This document shows positions 1-6,019 of a stretch of DNA of 11,669 bases, piece by piece. The notes beneath the pieces are model-generated. The model searched no databases. It was not told where the DNA came from and worked only from the letters and a program-made list of their open reading frames with translations. The stretch is from Monoglobus sp964442605 (lineage in GTDB: Bacteria > Bacillota > Clostridia > Monoglobales > Monoglobaceae). Numbering within the stretch: the first letter of the stretch is position 1; each line of letters begins with the position of its first letter. The stretch is taken from positions 1 through 11,669 of the forward strand of contig CAYTZR010000051.1 of the NCBI GenBank assembly GCA_964442605.1, written 5' to 3'. Both the position numbers and the translations under genes were made by a program.

Positions 1-661
1 TGAATACGTCGCTGCCCCAGAAATTAATTACATTTATAATATTTCTTTTCTTCTCCGCCGGTTTTATAAGCTTTCTGGCAATACCGTGATAGCCTGCGTC
101 AAAGCCCGAGGTCCACATCTTTGAGCGGAAGCCCTCGCAGAAAATCGCGACAATCGGAATACCCAGCTCTTCCTCCAGTGCATTTGTGACACTCTCTACA
201 TCATCGCCGATTATTCCGGAAGCACAGGTGGTAAGCACGAATATTACGCTCGGCTTTGATCTTTTATAAGCCTCGCGGATTGTTTTTTCAAGCTTAAGCG
301 CTCCTCCGTAAATTGTGTCCTTTTCCTCAAGATTGGTTGAATAAATTTTACGCTGTGTCGGTTTATCAACTCCGCGCAGCGGCGCGTTTACGCGATATGT
401 AAAGGCGAACTCGTGCAAACAGGTTGAGCATCCTACGGGTCCGTGGCTGATTACGGCGGCATCTTGTATCAGAACCGCCACACAGGCGGCATTGGATGTA
501 GAACAGCCCAGACATTGGCTGAACGAACGCTTTTTATCCTTTAGATTGCCGCAGTGCGCACATTCTACCAGCTCAGAAGCGTTCCCGTGAAAGCCCGTTA
601 TAGAACCGAGACGTATTTCGCGTACTGATACTTCCGGTGTTTTTAAATTTATTGTACTCAT
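1..661 (-). CDS. NifD-like nitrogenase component 1 family protein (partial, C-terminus off the window)
   Basis: The first 220 codons of an Oxidored_nitro (nitrogenase component 1) protein. The ATG at 661-659 follows an AGGAG 6 nt upstream. Seen: C53, C78 (HGPVGC) and C146 (TTCASGIIGDD) match in spacing the three NifD P-cluster cysteines (Azotobacter C62, C88, C154), and CEGFR begins at C175. There are extra cysteines at 34, 37, 50, 60 and 81, including a CxxC near the N-terminus. By ungapped local alignment, NifD Arg96, Gln191 and His195 fall on A86, W183 and F187; H192 is a nearby alternative histidine. The cofactor Cys275 and His442 positions lie beyond the window. It is 42 nt downstream of metY on the same strand and so probably co-transcribed; the NifH-like partner is in the divergent operon. 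I infer a non-N2 nitrogenase-like reductase, probably acting on a sulfur compound. Family assignment is firm; the substrate is unknown. Confidence 0.88.
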   Translation of the reverse strand, partial: MSTINLKTPEVSVREIRLGSITGFHGNASELVECAHCGNLKDKKRSFSQCLGCSTSNAACVAVLIQDAAVISHGPVGCSTCLHEFAFTYRVNAPLRGVDKPTQRKIYSTNLEEKDTIYGGALKLEKTIREAYKRSKPSVIFVLTTCASGIIGDDVESVTNALEEELGIPIVAIFCEGFRSKMWTSGFDAGYHGIARKLIKPAEKKRNIINVINFWGSDVF

Positions 662-703
662 AATCTTCTCCTTTTTTAGGTCAAAGTTTTATATTTTCTA
701 TTT

Positions 704-2005
704 TTAAAATCCGGCTGCCGTGAATGCCTGCTCAAGGTCTGCAATCAGGTCTTCGCTGTCTTCAAGTCCCAGTGACAGACGGATTGTTTCGGGCTGAATT
801 CCAACATCTTCAAGCTCTTCCGGAGTAAGCTCTCCGTGAGTGGTTTTCGGTGAATTTACAATCAGTGATTTTGCATCGCCGACATTTACCTGATATGCGA
901 ACAGCTTAGTGCTGTTTAAAAGGGTTTCTATCTGTTTATCATCGCCCTTAAAGCCGAATGAAAGAACTGTTCCCGCGCCCTTTGGGAAGTACTTGTCGGC
1001 AAGGTGCTTATACAGACTTGTTTCAAGCTCGGAATAATTTATCCACGATACAGCGTCCGAACGGGTCTTTAGATATTCAATAACCTTACGGGTACTTGCA
1101 ACCTGCTTCGAAACTCTTTCCGAAAGGGTTTCAAGACCGATAAGAATAAGCTGTGCATCGTATGGGCTGAGAGCCGCACCGAGATATGCCAAAAGCTTCG
1201 TCCTCACATATGCGGTAAACGGAAGATCGGGAAAAGCCTCAATAAAGCTTCTTGCATTGTCCTCCGTATCGCGGGATACCCAGTGTTTTTTAAAGAACTG
1301 CGGATACTTATCCTCTGTCCAGTTAAAGGGCTTGCCTTCAACAATAATACCGCCGAGTGCGTTTCCGTGACCGTTTAAACCCTTTGTTGCCGAATATACA
1401 ATAATATCTGCGCCGTGCTGTAATGGTTTAAACAGATATGGTGTTGCAAAGGTGTTATCGACAATAAGCGGAATTCCGTGCTTATGGGCAACATCTGCAA
1501 TTGCTTCAACGTCAAGCAGCATTGCACCGGGGTTTGAAATGCTTTCTATAAATATAGCCTTTGTATCTTCCTTTATATTGTCTTCCCACTCATCAATTGA
1601 GCTGTCATGGCCTATCAAATCAAAGTTTATACCAAGCGACGGAAATACATCGTTTTCCAAATCGAATGTGCCGCCGTAGATTTGTTTTGTGGAAAGTATA
1701 CGTCCGTTTCCTCCGGTTACTGCAAGTATCGAATAGCTTACCGCTGCCATACCCGATGCGACAGCCAATGCGGCAACACCGCCGTCCAGCTGTGCTACTC
1801 TCGCCTCTAAAACAGCAACGGTTGGGTTGCTCACTCTTGTGTAAAGATGACCGAGCTCTGCGCCTGCGCGTATTCTGTTGAACTGCTCTGCCTCATCAAA
1901 ATCATATGCAACTGTGGCATATATGGGGACAGCCACCGAACGTGCGTGTTCGCTTGAATTATATCCTCCGCGAACCTTTAAAGTATCAAATTTATAATCA
2001 CTCAT
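704..2005 (-). CDS. metY: O-acetylhomoserine sulfhydrylase (MetY), PLP-dependent
   Basis: A 433-residue Cys/Met metabolism PLP enzyme of normal MetY length. It joins O-acetylhomoserine with sulfide to give homocysteine, or with methanethiol to give methionine, in the cytoplasm. Seen: the PLP lysine K208 in YSATKGLNGHGNALGG, YTRVSNPT at 55-62, the cofactor segment ASGMAA at 83-88, VDNTFATP at 182-189, and a C-terminal IRLSLGLED. The long insertion after the lysine (KPFNWTEDKYPQFFKKH region) is typical of MetY and absent from cystathionine-type relatives. The start is ATG 2005-2003, placed by AGGAGG at 2020-2015; the reading frame continues 18 codons further upstream, but without a ribosome binding site. 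It is preceded by a 29-codon leader ORF and followed by the NifD-like gene, so it is the likely sink for the sulfur product of that reductase. Whether sulfide or methanethiol is preferred cannot be read from the sequence. Confidence 0.93.
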   Translation of the reverse strand: MSDYKFDTLKVRGGYNSSEHARSVAVPIYATVAYDFDEAEQFNRIRAGAELGHLYTRVSNPTVAVLEARVAQLDGGVAALAVASGMAAVSYSILAVTGGNGRILSTKQIYGGTFDLENDVFPSLGINFDLIGHDSSIDEWEDNIKEDTKAIFIESISNPGAMLLDVEAIADVAHKHGIPLIVDNTFATPYLFKPLQHGADIIVYSATKGLNGHGNALGGIIVEGKPFNWTEDKYPQFFKKHWVSRDTEDNARSFIEAFPDLPFTAYVRTKLLAYLGAALSPYDAQLILIGLETLSERVSKQVASTRKVIEYLKTRSDAVSWINYSELETSLYKHLADKYFPKGAGTVLSFGFKGDDKQIETLLNSTKLFAYQVNVGDAKSLIVNSPKTTHGELTPEELEDVGIQPETIRLSLGLEDSEDLIADLEQAFTAAGF

Positions 2006-2037
2006 AATAAATAACCTCCTGATATGTATAAATAATA

Positions 2038-2127
2038 TTAATGGTAAGATATATAACACATTCGAATGGTCTTCTTTTCCTTAACACACAGCATGAAGCA
2101 TATGCGGAAATTCGTGATTTCTCTCAT
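2038..2127 (-). CDS. Leader ORF (29 codons) upstream of metY, with three Cys and an Arg-Met-Cys run
   Basis: A short ORF starting ATG 2127-2125 behind a near-perfect AGGAGG (2139-2134, spacing 6) and ending TAA 2040-2038, 33 nt before the metY start codon. The product begins MREITNFRIC and ends TIRMCYISYH, with Cys at 10, 14 and 24 and Met at 12 and 23. There is no signal peptide or membrane segment. It lies between the predicted promoter (2191-2163) and metY, so it must be in the metY transcript. A 6-bp hairpin (2159-2154 with 2145-2140) ends right at its ribosome binding site. I infer a regulatory leader peptide whose translation may sense cysteine or methionine supply; no alternative terminator hairpin was found, so classical attenuation is not shown. 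It could instead be a small functional protein. I do not recognise a named family. Confidence 0.6.
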   Translation of the reverse strand: MREITNFRICFMLCVKEKKTIRMCYISYH

Positions 2128-2162
2128 ACTGTACCTCCTATAAGCCTTTGGTTGCTTATGGT

Positions 2163-2191
2163 ATGATATAATTTATTCCAAAAAAAGTCAA
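2163..2191 (-). promoter_or_regulatory. Predicted sigma-A-type promoter of the leader-metY-nifD-like transcript
   Basis: On the minus strand, TTGACT (2191-2186) and TATCAT (2168-2163) are separated by 17 nt, next to an A/T-rich stretch. Transcription would start near 2156, just upstream of the leader ORF ribosome binding site. It faces away from the plus-strand promoter 74 bp away. Confidence 0.6.
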
Positions 2192-2207
2192 TCTTGTCTT
2201 ATATGAA

Positions 2208-2247
2208 AAAATTTTAAAATTATACATTGATAAAATTTTTAAAATTA
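2208..2247. promoter_or_regulatory. A/T-tract direct repeats between the divergent promoters
   Basis: AAAATTTTAAAATTA (2208-2222) recurs as AAAATTTTTAAAATTA (2232-2247), 24 bp apart start to start, in the middle of the spacer between the two -35 boxes. The second copy ends 17 bp upstream of the plus-strand -35 box, where an UP element would sit. It could be a curved-DNA or regulator site shared by both operons; no known operator motif was recognised. Confidence 0.35.
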
Positions 2248-2264
2248 ATTCCCACACCGTGTTG

Positions 2265-2293
2265 TTGACAAAAGCCGAATATGGAAATATAAT
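2265..2293 (+). promoter_or_regulatory. Consensus sigma-A-type promoter of the yezD-like/nifX-like/nifB-like operon
   Basis: TTGACA (2265-2270) and TATAAT (2288-2293) with a 17-nt spacer are an exact match to the consensus. Transcription would start near 2300, giving a 5' leader of about 90 nt before the first structural gene at 2392. The heptamer CCGAATA lies in the spacer (2275-2281) and again twice in tandem in the leader (2350-2356 and 2357-2363), so a repressor could act here. Confidence 0.82.
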
Positions 2294-2325
2294 GCATAAA
2301 AATAAAGTTTGGGAGATGATTTTAA

Positions 2326-2349
2326 GTGAAACGAATGTGTGTTTTTTAA
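2326..2349 (+). CDS. Possible 7-residue leader ORF with an Arg-Met-Cys run
   Basis: GTG at 2326-2328 opens a seven-codon frame, MKRMCVF, ending TAA 2347-2349, with GGGAG at 2311-2315 (spacing 10). It lies in the 5' leader of the plus operon, 42 nt before the yezD-like ATG. The nonamer CGAATGTGT (2332-2340), read here as Arg-Met-Cys, occurs in the same reading sense in the leader ORF of the divergent metY transcript (2064-2056). The GTG start, long spacing and tiny size leave this uncertain. The parallel with the other leader is the main reason to list it. Confidence 0.3.
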   Translation: MKRMCVF

Positions 2350-2391
2350 CCGAATACCGAATAGAATAATTTTAACTGTGAGGTTTTAAAA

Positions 2392-2544
2392 ATGGTTAAT
2401 GAAAAGAAAAAGTACCTCTTGGATGAGGTTTTTAAGGAAACCAAGAAAATAATAGATGAGATAGGGTACGGCTCCGTAACGCTGGTGATACAGGACGGAG
2501 TGGTTGTTCAAATAGAACGTCGGGAAAAAATAAGAATTAAGTAG
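2392..2544 (+). CDS. YezD family (DUF2292) small protein
   Basis: A 50-codon gene, first structural gene of the plus operon, with ATG 2392 behind GTGAGG (2378-2383, spacing 8). The product is charged and soluble, with an N-terminal predicted helix (residues 4-24) and a C-terminal beta-hairpin-like YGSVTLVIQDGVVVQIERRE. That pattern, with Gln-Asp-Gly and the closing charged EK-R residues, is the DUF2292/YezD signature. The family has no established biochemical function; from memory, its members often lie beside sulfur assimilation genes in Bacillota, which fits this setting. It could be a small regulator or an accessory to the reductase, but the sequence does not say which. The family call is fairly sure. 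Confidence 0.82.
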   Translation: MVNEKKKYLLDEVFKETKKIIDEIGYGSVTLVIQDGVVVQIERREKIRIK

Positions 2545-2562
2545 TTGACTGAAAGCATCAGA

Positions 2563-2599
2563 GACTGCTTTTGTATTTTGTTTAAATAAAAAAGCAGTC
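2563..2599 (+). other. Stem-loop between the yezD-like and nifX-like genes
   Basis: GACTGCTTTT (2563-2572) pairs perfectly with AAAAGCAGTC (2590-2599). A further TATTT/AAATA stem lies inside the loop (2574-2578 with 2584-2588). No U-run follows, so it is not a clear terminator. An upstream TGACTG (2546-2551) could pair with CAGTCA (2595-2600) as an alternative fold. It may be an RNA-processing or stability element that sets the ratio of the first gene to the rest. Confidence 0.5.
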
Positions 2600-2621
2600 A
2601 GACTGACGATTGGAGAAATAT

Positions 2622-2960
2622 ATGGCAATAAGAGCAGCCGTCGCAAGTACAGACGGCAAGGTAATAAATCAACATTTCGGAAAGGCGGATTTCTTTCTTA
2701 TATTTGAGTTCAATGATAATGAGTTCAGATATATAGAAAAGCGCAAGGTTGAACCGTGCTGTCATATGGGTGAACACAGCGGCAACGCGTTTGAAAATGC
2801 CGCGGCAGCACTCAGCGACTGTGCGCTAATCATTGTGAGCCGTATCGGCGCGGGAGCCGCGGAGTTTCTGGAAAATCACGGTTTTACGGTGTATGAATCG
2901 CCATTTCCCATTATGAAGGTTCTGGAAATGTTGAAAACAGAAATAAAAAGCGAGGTGTGA
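2622..2960 (+). CDS. NifX/NafY-type dinitrogenase FeMo-cofactor-binding domain protein
   Basis: A 112-residue single-domain protein of the Nitro_FeMo-Co family (PF02579-type), which binds NifB-co or related Fe-S cofactor precursors and carries them to the apo-enzyme. Seen: the N-terminal strand AIRAAVASTDGKV, then NQHFGKADFF with H18, the CCHMGEH cluster (C46, C47, H48, H52) as plausible metal ligands, ALIIVSRIGAGAAEFLENHG, and VYESPFPI. ATG 2622 is preferred because GGAG (2612-2615) lies 6 nt upstream; an in-frame TTG at 2610 would overlap that site. The next gene starts 2 nt after the stop, so the two are probably translationally coupled. In many bacteria this domain is fused to the NifB C-terminus; here it is a separate neighbour, which supports a role as partner of the radical SAM protein. 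Confidence 0.88.
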   Translation: MAIRAAVASTDGKVINQHFGKADFFLIFEFNDNEFRYIEKRKVEPCCHMGEHSGNAFENAAAALSDCALIIVSRIGAGAAEFLENHGFTVYESPFPIMKVLEMLKTEIKSEV

Positions 2961-2962
2961 AT

Positions 2963-3838
2963 ATGGCAATAAGCTATGAAGAATTGACCGCCAAACATCC
3001 ATGCTATGCTCTCGGTAAAAAAGGAAGCACGGGCAGAATTCATCTGCCGATAAGTCCTACCTGTAATATAGAATGTAAATTTTGCGACAGAAAAATAAAC
3101 GAATACGAAAATCGTCCGGGGGTCGCGTCTGTAGTGATAAAGCCTGAGGAAGCAATCGGTATAATAAAGCGTTCACTTGAACTGTGTCCGGATATTACCG
3201 TTGCGGGAATTGCGGGACCGGGCGATACGTTGGCATCGGATTACGCGCTTAAAACCTTTAAATTAATAAAAGAGGAATTTCCTCGGATTATAAAGTGTAT
3301 GAGTACAAACGGCTTGCTTTTATCGGAAAAAGCACGGGATGTTATAGAGACGGGTATTGACTCTTTGACGGTGACTGTAAACGCCGTTAATCCGGAAATC
3401 GAAGCAAGGCTCAATAACGGTATTCTGTACCACGATGTACACTATACGGGCGTGGAAGCGGCGGAAATACTTATTAAAAACCAGCTCGAGGGAATACGCA
3501 AGGTGAGCGGCGCGGGAATTACGGTAAAGATAAACACCGTGCTTGTTCCCGGAATAAACGATAATCATATAGAGGAAGTCGCCAAAACGGTAAGCGAGGC
3601 GGGCGCTTCCATATACAATATTATTCCGCTTATTCCGCAAAACGAGCTGTCGGATTGCAGAGCGCCGTCCTGTATAGAGGTTGACGAAGCAAGACAGAAA
3701 GCGGAAAAATACATAGACGTATTCCGTCACTGTCAGCGCTGCCGCGCGGACGCGATAGGAGTGCCGGGTGAAGAGGATTACGGTGACCGAATTTACTTAA
3801 AGAGAATTTCTCATAGGGATACATTCTCGCATGGGTAG
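2963..3838 (+). CDS. NifB-like radical SAM cofactor-biosynthesis protein (stand-alone, no NifX domain)
   Basis: A 291-residue radical SAM protein close to NifB, which in nitrogenase systems fuses two 4Fe-4S clusters into the 8Fe-9S-C core of the cofactor. Seen: HPCY (12-15), HLPISPTCNIECKFC with C34, C38 and C41 ligating the radical SAM cluster, ENRPGV (49-54), GIAGPGDTLA (82-91), C112 in KCMSTNGL, VPGIND, and the C-terminal C257-x2-C260 RADAIG motif. All match NifB. Odd: the cysteine normally preceding E-N-R-P-G in NifB is Tyr48 here; in characterised NifB that cysteine helps hold a precursor cluster. Start ATG 2963 follows GAGGTG with 5 nt spacing. The length equals archaeal-type NifB without the fused NifX domain, which is encoded just upstream. 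It is very likely the core-cluster maker for the NifD-like reductase, although the missing ligand leaves the exact product open. Confidence 0.88.
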   Translation: MAISYEELTAKHPCYALGKKGSTGRIHLPISPTCNIECKFCDRKINEYENRPGVASVVIKPEEAIGIIKRSLELCPDITVAGIAGPGDTLASDYALKTFKLIKEEFPRIIKCMSTNGLLLSEKARDVIETGIDSLTVTVNAVNPEIEARLNNGILYHDVHYTGVEAAEILIKNQLEGIRKVSGAGITVKINTVLVPGINDNHIEEVAKTVSEAGASIYNIIPLIPQNELSDCRAPSCIEVDEARQKAEKYIDVFRHCQRCRADAIGVPGEEDYGDRIYLKRISHRDTFSHG

Positions 3839-3841
3839 ATT

Positions 3842-3870
3842 TTGACCAAAATGATTTTCTTGAATAATTT
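3842..3870 (+). promoter_or_regulatory. Possible internal promoter upstream of the nifH-like gene
   Basis: TTGACC (3842-3847) and TAATTT (3865-3870) with a 17-nt spacer lie just after the nifB-like stop, in a 121-nt gap that is long for this operon. The -10 box is weak (three of six positions). It could give extra transcript for the NifH-like protein, which nitrogenase systems need in excess. Confidence 0.3.
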
Positions 3871-3898
3871 TCTTAAATTCTCTTAAATAAAGAAGATA

Positions 3899-3953
3899 AA
3901 AAAGAAAACAAAAAGAAAACAAAAAGAAGACAAAAAGGAAATAAAAAGGAGAT
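3899..3953 (+). repeat. Five tandem 11-bp purine-rich units ending in the nifH-like ribosome binding site
   Basis: Five consecutive 11-mers start at 3899, 3910, 3921, 3932 and 3943: AAAAAGAAAAC twice, then AAAAAGAAGAC, AAAAAGGAAAT and AAAAAGGAGAT. The units grade towards the last one, whose GGAG (3948-3951) is the ribosome binding site 8 nt before ATG 3960. Upstream, TCTTAAAT repeats at 3871 and 3881. The purine-rich, unstructured leader may be a ribosome-loading enhancer or an mRNA stabiliser for the iron protein gene. Confidence 0.75.
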
Positions 3954-3959
3954 AAAACA

Positions 3960-4814
3960 ATGGCTAAAGAGTTAAGACAGATTGCAATATACGGAAAGGG
4001 AGGCATCGGCAAATCAACCACAACGCAAAATTTAACCGCGGGCTTGGTTGAAAACGGAAACAAGGTAATGGTGGTAGGCTGCGACCCGAAGGCGGATTCC
4101 ACAAGGCTTCTTTTGGGCGGTCTGGCGCAAAGGACGGTTCTCGACACGCTTCGCGAGGAGGGCGACGATATCGACCTCGATTTAATACTTAAAGAGGGCT
4201 TCAAGGGTACAAAATGCGTGGAGTCGGGCGGTCCCGAGCCGGGCGTTGGCTGCGCCGGCAGAGGTATTATCACCTCAATCGGTCTTTTGGAAAGACTCGG
4301 CGCGTATACGGACGACCTCGACTATGTTTTTTACGACGTACTGGGCGATGTTGTCTGCGGAGGATTCGCGATGCCTATCAGAGAAGGCAAGGCAAAAGAA
4401 ATTTACATAGTTGCCAGCGGTGAAATGATGGCACTTTACGCAGCGAATAATATTTCAAAGGGTATAGCAAGGTATGCGCGTCAGGGTGGAGTAAGACTCG
4501 GCGGCATTATTTGCAACAGCAGAAACGTTGAGCGTGAAGTAGAGGTTGTACGCGCCTTCGCAAAGGAGCTTGGAACCCGAATGATACACTTTGTACCTCG
4601 TGACAATGTAGTTCAGCAGGCGGAAATCCGCAAGAAGACGGTTATTGAATATAAGCCCGAATGTCATCAGGCTGATGAATACAGAGAGCTTGCCAAAAAG
4701 ATTGAAGAAAATGAGATGTTTGTAATTCCTACGCCTATAACTCAGGACAGACTTGAAGAAATCCTTATGGAATACGGTTTAATAGATTTTCTTGAAGATG
4801 ATTATCGTATATAG
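3960..4814 (+). CDS. NifH family iron protein (nitrogenase-like reductase component)
   Basis: A 284-residue P-loop ATPase that would carry one 4Fe-4S cluster between two subunits and pass electrons, with ATP hydrolysis, to the NifD-like component. Seen: Walker A GKGGIGKS (12-19), DPKADSTR (42-49), C86, cluster ligands C98 (GPEPGVGCAGRG) and C133 (DVVCGGFAMP), R101 at the site ADP-ribosylated in some nitrogenases, and switch YDVLGD (125-130). Long runs match true NifH, including SGEMMALYAANNISKGI and MIHFVPRDNVVQ. Length is normal for NifH. It lies 22 nt upstream of the cysteine desulfurase gene. The protein alone would be annotated as nitrogenase iron protein, but its surroundings are sulfur genes and its likely partner is divergent, so I do not call it a N2-fixing nifH. 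Family certainty is very high; the reaction is inferred. Confidence 0.95.
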   Translation: MAKELRQIAIYGKGGIGKSTTTQNLTAGLVENGNKVMVVGCDPKADSTRLLLGGLAQRTVLDTLREEGDDIDLDLILKEGFKGTKCVESGGPEPGVGCAGRGIITSIGLLERLGAYTDDLDYVFYDVLGDVVCGGFAMPIREGKAKEIYIVASGEMMALYAANNISKGIARYARQGGVRLGGIICNSRNVEREVEVVRAFAKELGTRMIHFVPRDNVVQQAEIRKKTVIEYKPECHQADEYRELAKKIEENEMFVIPTPITQDRLEEILMEYGLIDFLEDDYRI

Positions 4815-4836
4815 CTTGACGTGAGGTGTTCAAAAT

Positions 4837-5997
4837 ATGTATGTTTATGCTGATAATGCCGCCACAACGCGACTGAGCGAAGCAGCAAAACGAGCGATGC
4901 TACCGCATTTTGATGAGATTTACGGAAATCCGTCAAGCCGGCACAGTGCGGGACGGCGCGCAAAGGACGCTCTTAATAAGGCGCGTGCGGATGTCGCACA
5001 GGCTATAGGCGCGGAGCGCTCCTCTGAAATAACCTTTTTATCGAGCGGCAGTGAGGCAGATAATCAGGCTATAATATCGGCAGCGGAAATAGGGGCAAAA
5101 AATGATAAGAAGCATATAATCTCAACGCAATTTGAGCATCACGCCGTACTTCATACGCTTAACAGACTTGAAGAAACAGGCTTTGAGATCACGCTTATAA
5201 AACCCGACAGAAGCGGCATCATAAACGCGGAGAAGATTGAAAACGCTATCCGCGCCGATACTGCGCTTGTAACGGTTATGTATGCCAATAACGAAATCGG
5301 CACAATTCAGCCTATTGCTGAAATCGGCGCCATATGCCGTAAAAAAGGCGTACTGCTCCATACCGATGCGGTGCAGGCGGCGGGGCATCTGCATATAAAT
5401 GTTGCCAAGCAGAATATAGATTTGCTGTCGCTTTCGGCGCATAAGTTCCATGGTCCCAAAGGAGTCGGAGCTCTTTATTCAAGACGCGGTATACACCTCA
5501 CAAGACTTATTGAAGGCGGCGGGCAGGAAATGGGCAGACGCGCGGGAACAGAAAATATCTCCGGTATAGTGGGGCTTGCCACCGCGCTTAAAGAAGCGGA
5601 GACAAATATGGATAAAAATACAAAATACGTAAGAGCTGTTCGTGACGAGATTATTGACGGCTTACTTGAAATTCCGAATACTATATTAAACGGCGGCAAA
5701 GATAAAAGGCTTGCCGGTAATATAAATGTCAGCTTTGATGGCATAGACGGCGAAAGCTTGTTGCAGCTGCTTGATAACAAGGGAATTGCCGCGTCGTCGG
5801 GCGCGGCATGTACTTCAGTATCGCTTTTGCCGAGCCATGTGCTGCTTGCCATAGGCGTTTCTGAGGAGTCCGCCCGCGGTTCGCTCAGAATATCGTTAAG
5901 CGAATATAACACATATGATGAGGCGGAGTATATAGTGAAATCCGTGAAAGAGTCTGTAAAGGAGCTACGTGATATTTCACCTGTGTGGGAAATTTGA
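4837..5997 (+). CDS. nifS: Cysteine desulfurase, NifS/IscS class
   Basis: A 386-residue class V aminotransferase-fold enzyme that takes sulfur from L-cysteine as an enzyme persulfide and passes it to Fe-S cluster assembly. Seen: N-terminal YADNAATT, GNPSSRHSAG (31-40), the FEHHAVLHT histidine (H101) that stacks on PLP, the Schiff-base lysine K203 in SLSAHKFHGPKGVG, RAGTEN (235-240), and the catalytic C325 in GAACTSVSLLPSHVL, set on a NifS/IscS-length loop. ATG 4837 follows GAGGTG. It lies 22 nt after the nifH-like stop and 22 nt before the transsulfuration gene, so it is in the middle of the operon. The likely job is sulfur supply for the NifB-like and NifD/NifH-like clusters, using cysteine made by the two genes that follow. 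NifS and IscS cannot be told apart by sequence alone; the context favours NifS. Confidence 0.93.
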   Translation: MYVYADNAATTRLSEAAKRAMLPHFDEIYGNPSSRHSAGRRAKDALNKARADVAQAIGAERSSEITFLSSGSEADNQAIISAAEIGAKNDKKHIISTQFEHHAVLHTLNRLEETGFEITLIKPDRSGIINAEKIENAIRADTALVTVMYANNEIGTIQPIAEIGAICRKKGVLLHTDAVQAAGHLHINVAKQNIDLLSLSAHKFHGPKGVGALYSRRGIHLTRLIEGGGQEMGRRAGTENISGIVGLATALKEAETNMDKNTKYVRAVRDEIIDGLLEIPNTILNGGKDKRLAGNINVSFDGIDGESLLQLLDNKGIAASSGAACTSVSLLPSHVLLAIGVSEESARGSLRISLSEYNTYDEAEYIVKSVKESVKELRDISPVWEI

Positions 5998-6019
5998 TTA
6001 AGAATAGGAGCAGATTATA

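Noticed and set aside
2292..2369. A 25-codon plus-strand ORF starting ATG 2292 in the leader of the yezD-like operon
   Set aside because: Its ATG overlaps the -10 box, so it would lie upstream of the predicted transcript start, and it has no ribosome binding site.
2316..2369. A 17-codon ORF starting ATG 2316 in the same leader
   Set aside because: The GGGAG touches the start codon, leaving no spacing; the GTG at 2326 is slightly better placed.
2006..2391. SAM riboswitch or T-box in the metY or yezD-like leader
   Set aside because: The leaders are about 150 and 90 nt, largely filled by short ORFs, with no T-box motif, no SAM-riboswitch-like stem arrangement and no terminator with a U-run.
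2386..2646. 86-codon minus-strand ORF opposite the yezD-like gene and the nifX-like start
   Set aside because: It is antisense to a recognised small gene, has no good ribosome binding site, and its product resembles no family.
3960..4814. Annotation as a true N2-fixing nifH
   Set aside because: The protein is NifH-like throughout, but the neighbouring genes are for sulfur amino acids and the component 1 partner lacks equivalents of key nitrogenase active-site residues.
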